NCBI GenBank assembly: GCA_013349485.1
Contig: DUZM01000282.1
Coordinates: forward strand, 1-9,082
Source: Candidatus Hydrogenedentota bacterium
GTDB lineage: Bacteria; Hydrogenedentota; Hydrogenedentia; Hydrogenedentales; SLHB01
DNA: 9,082 bases
Reading direction: 5' to 3'
Position 1 is the first letter of the stretch. Each line of letters starts with the position of its first letter. The position numbers and the translations under genes are program-made. This document shows, piece by piece, positions 5,979 through 9,082 of the stretch. The notes beneath the pieces are model-generated. The model worked only from the letters and a program-made list of their open reading frames with translations. It had not been told where the DNA came from and did not search any database.

Positions 5979-7475
5979 CTAAGCCGGGGTCATTTGGATC
6001 GTCGTGATGGACTGTGGTGGCAACGTAAGCGTTCTCAGGTCTCCCGCGCCTTCGATGGGGACTTCCTCGGGAGCAACGGTGTTCGGCGCGTCGAAAGTGT
6101 TGTGGCTTTGCAGGTCGCCCGTTGCAAGCCGGCGGAGCCGGTCGATGCGCCATGCCTTGTCCGAGTCGATGCGCATGTCAACCGTCAAACTGTCTAGGTG
6201 ATCGAGGTTGACCAATGACGCAAAGAGTCCCGCGCCGTCCGGCGATGTCGTAACGGAAACCGACAGCGCCTGGCGTTCTTTTCCCCTGCGTGATTTGATG
6301 GGCGGCACGTCGTGCGTCCGGCAGGGCACGAGTCGGCCGTCGCGGTGCGGCATAAGCATCTCCCACACGTGATAGGTCGGCGTGACGACGAGTTTTGCGC
6401 CTTTGGTGAGTACGAGCGCCTGCAACACGTTTACCGTCTGCGCCATATTGGTCATAAACAGGTGTTCGCCGTGTTCGTGGAAACAGTGGAAGCTTGTCGC
6501 CGTGAATAACGCGTCGAGCATTGTGTTTTGCTGCAACAACCCCGATTCGACCGTGGCTTCCTTGAACCAGGTCCCCCACTCGTCCATGACCACGCCAATC
6601 CTGTGTCCCGGTGGGCTGTAGGCTTGGGCCGCGCCGATTGCCCGGCCTATGTGCGTGTCCATTACGTCCACGGCGTCTACAACCGCCGTATAGTAATCGT
6701 CCTCGGTGAAGTGCACGTCAGACACGCCTTGGCCGAGGACGGCGTAGATATGCAGCGCAATATAGTCCACGAGATGGCGGGCGCCCTCGAGCGCCTCGAG
6801 GAAGCGGGTGTCCCACTCGGGGATGCCCGGGTGCGACCCGCAGGCGATTATCTTCGCCCCCTCGCCGGCTGACGATCGCACATAGGTGGCGTGCTGCCGG
6901 AACAAATCCGCGTAGTATTCGGGCCGCATACTGCCGCCGCAGCCCCAGTTCTCGTTTCCAATCCCCCAGAATCTCACGCCGTAGGGCTCGGGATGCCCGT
7001 TCTCCTTGCGCATCTGGACAAGCGTCGAGGGCTGGTCGGCGTTGCAGTATTCGACCCACGCTCGGGTTTCTTCAGGCGATCCGCTGCCGACGTTGGCACA
7101 GAGGTAGGGCTCCGCGCCGACCATGGCGCAAAACCGCATAAACTCGTCCGTGCCGAATTGGTTGGTTTCGGGCTGTTTCCACCACAAGTTGTGTCTTCGC
7201 GGACGCTTATGGCGCGGGCCGATGCCGTCCATCCAGTGATAATTGTCGGCGAAACAACCGCCGGGCCAGCGCAAAGCGGGCAAAGCCAAGTTTTTCAGTG
7301 CGGACACGGTATCGAGACGGATTCCGCGCTCATGCTCGATCCCGGACTCCCCGCCCACCCAGATGCCGCCGTAAATGCAGCGGCCCAGGTGTTCGGCAAA
7401 ATGCGCGTAAAGATAACGACTAATCTGGTGTTTCGGCTCATCTGCGAAAATGCGAAGGGATGTATTGCCGGACAT
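5979..7475 (-). CDS. abfA: Alpha-L-arabinofuranosidase, glycoside hydrolase family 51
   Basis: This 498-residue enzyme is predicted to release terminal alpha-L-arabinofuranosyl residues from arabinan- or arabinoxylan-derived oligosaccharides by the retaining mechanism. The fold order is that of GH51: a (beta/alpha)8 barrel, then a C-terminal beta domain from about residue 380. ALRWPGGCFADNYHW at 67-81 is a family signature. The acid/base is Glu175 in WGIGNENWG, and the nucleophile is Glu299 in VVMDEWGTW. ALHIY at 240-244 and the HxHGEH block near 333-338 also fit. Length is normal. No signal peptide is seen, so it should act in the cytoplasm on imported oligosaccharides, as is usual for GH51. 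The ATG at 7475 has GGAGA at 7483-7487, 7 bases upstream. No transporter, other glycosidase or sugar regulator is in the window, so it looks like a single-gene unit, possibly controlled through the palindrome at 7548-7560. Confidence 0.95.
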   Translation of the reverse strand: MSGNTSLRIFADEPKHQISRYLYAHFAEHLGRCIYGGIWVGGESGIEHERGIRLDTVSALKNLALPALRWPGGCFADNYHWMDGIGPRHKRPRRHNLWWKQPETNQFGTDEFMRFCAMVGAEPYLCANVGSGSPEETRAWVEYCNADQPSTLVQMRKENGHPEPYGVRFWGIGNENWGCGGSMRPEYYADLFRQHATYVRSSAGEGAKIIACGSHPGIPEWDTRFLEALEGARHLVDYIALHIYAVLGQGVSDVHFTEDDYYTAVVDAVDVMDTHIGRAIGAAQAYSPPGHRIGVVMDEWGTWFKEATVESGLLQQNTMLDALFTATSFHCFHEHGEHLFMTNMAQTVNVLQALVLTKGAKLVVTPTYHVWEMLMPHRDGRLVPCRTHDVPPIKSRRGKERQALSVSVTTSPDGAGLFASLVNLDHLDSLTVDMRIDSDKAWRIDRLRRLATGDLQSHNTFDAPNTVAPEEVPIEGAGDLRTLTLPPQSITTIQMTPA

Positions 7476-7547
7476 TCACAATTCTCCACTGTTTTTTTGC
7501 CTATCGTATTGCCGTACGCTTCGAACGGGTCTCAGCCACGAACCACA

Positions 7548-7560
7548 CATGCGCCGCATG
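7548..7560. promoter_or_regulatory. Candidate operator palindrome upstream of the GH51 gene
   Basis: CATGCGCCGCATG is a perfect inverted repeat with 6-base arms around one central base, 72 bases upstream of the GH51 start codon. On the minus strand its outer CAT forms the end of TATCAT (7558-7563), a five-of-six match to a -10 element, so a bound repressor would cover the start of transcription. No good -35 lies at the proper distance (TTTCTT is the best), so the promoter is tentative. Confidence 0.35.
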
Positions 7561-7570
7561 ATACGGATTC

Positions 7571-7759
7571 TTGCTTAGAAAAGAAACGTCGGATACCGGG
7601 AAGCAAAGGCTGGACCCACAGCCGCGCATAGACCGGCCCGCCAAAAGTCCGCCACAATGTCATTCCTGAGAGGCGTAAGCCCTCGAACGACGCGGACCTC
7701 GCTTCCCAGAGCGGCCTCAATGACGCCACCGACACAACCGCGCCCCGTCTCGGGCGGGG
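7571..7759. other. Non-coding gap between GH51 and the histidine kinase, with a GTAA-loop hairpin
   Basis: I see no gene here. Short open frames cross it on the minus strand (within 7532-7772), but they have no ribosome site, overlap one another in different frames and look unlike protein. At 7668-7684 the plus strand can fold GAG-(A)-GGC, loop GTAA, GCC-CTC: six pairs with one bulged A and a GNRA-type loop. The stretch could be a dispersed intergenic repeat or a remnant. It lies downstream of the kinase stop and upstream of the GH51 promoter region. Confidence 0.35.
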
Positions 7760-7760
7760 C
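7742..7760 (-). terminator. GC-rich hairpin at the histidine kinase stop, possible terminator without a U-tract
   Basis: GCCCCG (7742-7747) and CGGGGC (7755-7760) pair with a 7-base loop; a nested CCCG-TCT-CGGG pairing is also possible. On the minus strand the stem begins with the last base of the kinase TAG codon. The bases beyond it, GCGGTTGTGTC, do not make a proper T-run, so intrinsic termination is doubtful. Confidence 0.3.
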
Positions 7761-9082
7761 TACCGCGCACACGCTGACTGGCGTTTTGGCAATCGCACCA
7801 CGAACCGCGTATTGGCGGAATCGGCGTCCAAAGTGAGTTCGCCTTGGTGGGCCTCGATAATGCCCTTGGCAATACTCAGGCCTAGCCCAGTCCCTTTCGG
7901 AACCGGTTTGGTGGTGAAAAACGGCTCAAATATCCTGTCCGCAAGCTTGGCCGGAAGCCCCTGGCCGCTATCGGTCACGGACAGCTCGACGCTATCGTCA
8001 GAATCGTCGAAAGCGACGCGCACCCACTTCTGTTCCAGATTCTCGACGGCATCGTGGGCGTTGTTCAGTAGGTTCAGCAAGGCTTGCGAAAGCTGTACGG
8101 ACCGGCATTCGAGGGCCAACTCCGGGGGAATCTCGCATACATCGAGCGCGATGTCGCGGGCCTCAAAGCGCGCGCGGCACACCTCGAGGGTGTCCTCGAG
8201 TACGTTTCGCAGCGACGCCGCCCTGAACTCCTCGCTGGCGCCGTCCCGCGACAGATTCCGCAGGCCGCGCACAATCCGTTGGATTCGCGCGACGTTGCGC
8301 GAGATGGTGGCCGTGATTCGGGCTATTCGGCCCGGATCCGCGAACCCGTTCCCGACAAGTTCCTCGAGTTGCTCGCTGCCGCCCGAAATAATGGCCAGCG
8401 GATTGTTGATTTCGTGCGCCACGCCGCTGGCCATGGCCCCAAGCGACGAAAGCCGGGCGGACGCGGCCATTTTCGCCTGTTGCTCGGCGATGATCTGCTC
8501 CGTTTGCTTGCGTTCGATGGCTGTACTAATCGCGCTGGCCGCCGAGCTTAGCAGGCCTGCGTGCTCCTTCGACCACACCACCTCGGGGCGGCACGCGTCG
8601 AAGCCAACGAACCCCCACCATTTCCCGCCGACATGCAACGGCAACGCGAGAATTCGCAGAATGCGCTGGGGCTCGAGAATGTCGCGCTCCGGTTTCGGGA
8701 ACGCGGCAACGGCTCCCTCGATCACGCCGCCGTCCGACAGCACCTGCACCCATCGACCCATCCCGCCGGCGGCATAGTCAAATCCATGAAGGTCAGGATT
8801 CTCCATCTGCGGTTCCACGCCAGGCGCGCAGACCTCGAATCGCTGACTGGTCAGAAGGGGTCCGGAAGCATCCTCATGATTCTCGAACAAGTAGCACCGA
8901 TCGGCGCCCGACACTTCCCGCAGCCGCTCGAGCACTTTGGGTAGCGCCCCGTTCAAGTCGCTCGCGGCCAAGAGTTCGGTCGATATTTCTGCCAGACACA
9001 TCAGAAACTGCTCGCGGCCGCGCGCCTCCGCTTCCGCCAGCTTCTGGGCGGTCATATCGCGGAACAAACCGACGATGCACTG
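7760..9082 (-). CDS. Sensor histidine kinase, PAS-GAF-HisKA-HATPase (5' end missing)
   Basis: The visible 440 residues are the C-terminal part of a two-component sensor kinase. The frame is open to the window edge, where QCIVGLFRDMTAQK is the typical end of a PAS domain, so the true start lies outside and a TTG at 9067 is not the start. After a short helix comes a GAF domain (about residues 35-190 of the fragment; note RCYLFENH and WWGFVGFDAC). A linker helix (IERKQTEQIIAEQQAKMA) leads to the HisKA domain, with the phospho-accepting histidine 223 in SGVAHEINNPLAII. The HATPase domain has N box NLLNNAHDAVE (337-347), G1 DSGQGLP (371-377), F box FEPFFTTK (385-392) and G2 KGTGLGLS (396-403). It ends there, with no receiver domain. 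It should autophosphorylate in response to a ligand or redox signal sensed by PAS/GAF. No membrane helix is visible in the fragment and no response regulator lies downstream. Confidence 0.95.
   Translation of the reverse strand, partial: QCIVGLFRDMTAQKLAEAEARGREQFLMCLAEISTELLAASDLNGALPKVLERLREVSGADRCYLFENHEDASGPLLTSQRFEVCAPGVEPQMENPDLHGFDYAAGGMGRWVQVLSDGGVIEGAVAAFPKPERDILEPQRILRILALPLHVGGKWWGFVGFDACRPEVVWSKEHAGLLSSAASAISTAIERKQTEQIIAEQQAKMAASARLSSLGAMASGVAHEINNPLAIISGGSEQLEELVGNGFADPGRIARITATISRNVARIQRIVRGLRNLSRDGASEEFRAASLRNVLEDTLEVCRARFEARDIALDVCEIPPELALECRSVQLSQALLNLLNNAHDAVENLEQKWVRVAFDDSDDSVELSVTDSGQGLPAKLADRIFEPFFTTKPVPKGTGLGLSIAKGIIEAHQGELTLDADSANTRFVVRLPKRQSACAR

Noticed and set aside
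7517..7538. TTCGAA context resembling a tRNA T-arm near the GH51 promoter region
   Set aside because: The flanking bases do not pair as a 5-bp T-stem, and no acceptor or anticodon arm can be built around it.
6891..7631. 246-codon plus-strand open frame running past the GH51 start
   Set aside because: Most of it is antisense to GH51, it has no recognisable domain, and the real frame is beyond doubt.
7812..8777. 321-codon plus-strand open frame
   Set aside because: It is antisense to the histidine kinase catalytic domains and is Ser/Arg-rich with no motif.
1192..8937. CTCGAG appears unusually often (roughly 18 copies across the window)
   Set aside because: Nearly all copies are the codon pair CTC-GAG (Leu-Glu) in frame within real genes on either strand, so codon preference explains the excess without a special motif.

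Overview
The window is dense bacterial chromosome, high in GC (around 60% by eye), with no phage, insertion-sequence, CRISPR, tRNA or rRNA signal. The gene mix is a membrane-anchored HEAT-repeat protein, a tiny three-helix membrane protein, a DUF1846/UPF0371 protein, a free-standing GMP-synthase-like PP-loop domain, an intracellular GH51 arabinofuranosidase and a PAS/GAF histidine kinase. This fits an environmental, saccharolytic bacterium. A member of the Planctomycetes/Verrucomicrobia/Lentisphaerae/Hydrogenedentes sphere is my best guess, but it is inference from gene content and not from a marker gene.

Layout, left to right. Positions 1-2578 hold three genes all reading leftward: the HEAT-repeat membrane protein (911-2578), a YfcE/MJ0936-type metallophosphoesterase (97-828), and the first nine codons of another gene that leaves the window (1-29). 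They may form one transcription unit. At 2579-2732 is a divergent control region, and from it a 122-residue membrane protein (2733-3101) reads rightward. Facing it is the DUF1846 gene (3173-4699, leftward). A second divergent region (4700-4981) separates DUF1846 from a rightward gene for a 320-residue GuaA-C-like PP-loop protein (4982-5944). Next come a leftward GH51 alpha-L-arabinofuranosidase (5979-7475), a 284-base gap with palindromes, and the C-terminal two thirds or so of a leftward sensor histidine kinase (7760-9082), cut by the right edge inside a PAS domain.

The genes do not form one obvious pathway. Three points deserve a second look. First, the small membrane protein and the N-terminus of the divergent HEAT protein appear to share a three-helix layout with an E-[LI]-x-H-[ST]-G loop motif. 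Second, the GuaA-like protein keeps the PP-loop and the PFPGP and KPP signatures but has lost several residues that are nearly invariant in GMP synthase, and it has no amidotransferase partner in the window. Third, it sits head to head with a protein of a family whose biochemistry is unresolved. I see no complete, clearly novel multi-gene system here; these are leads.
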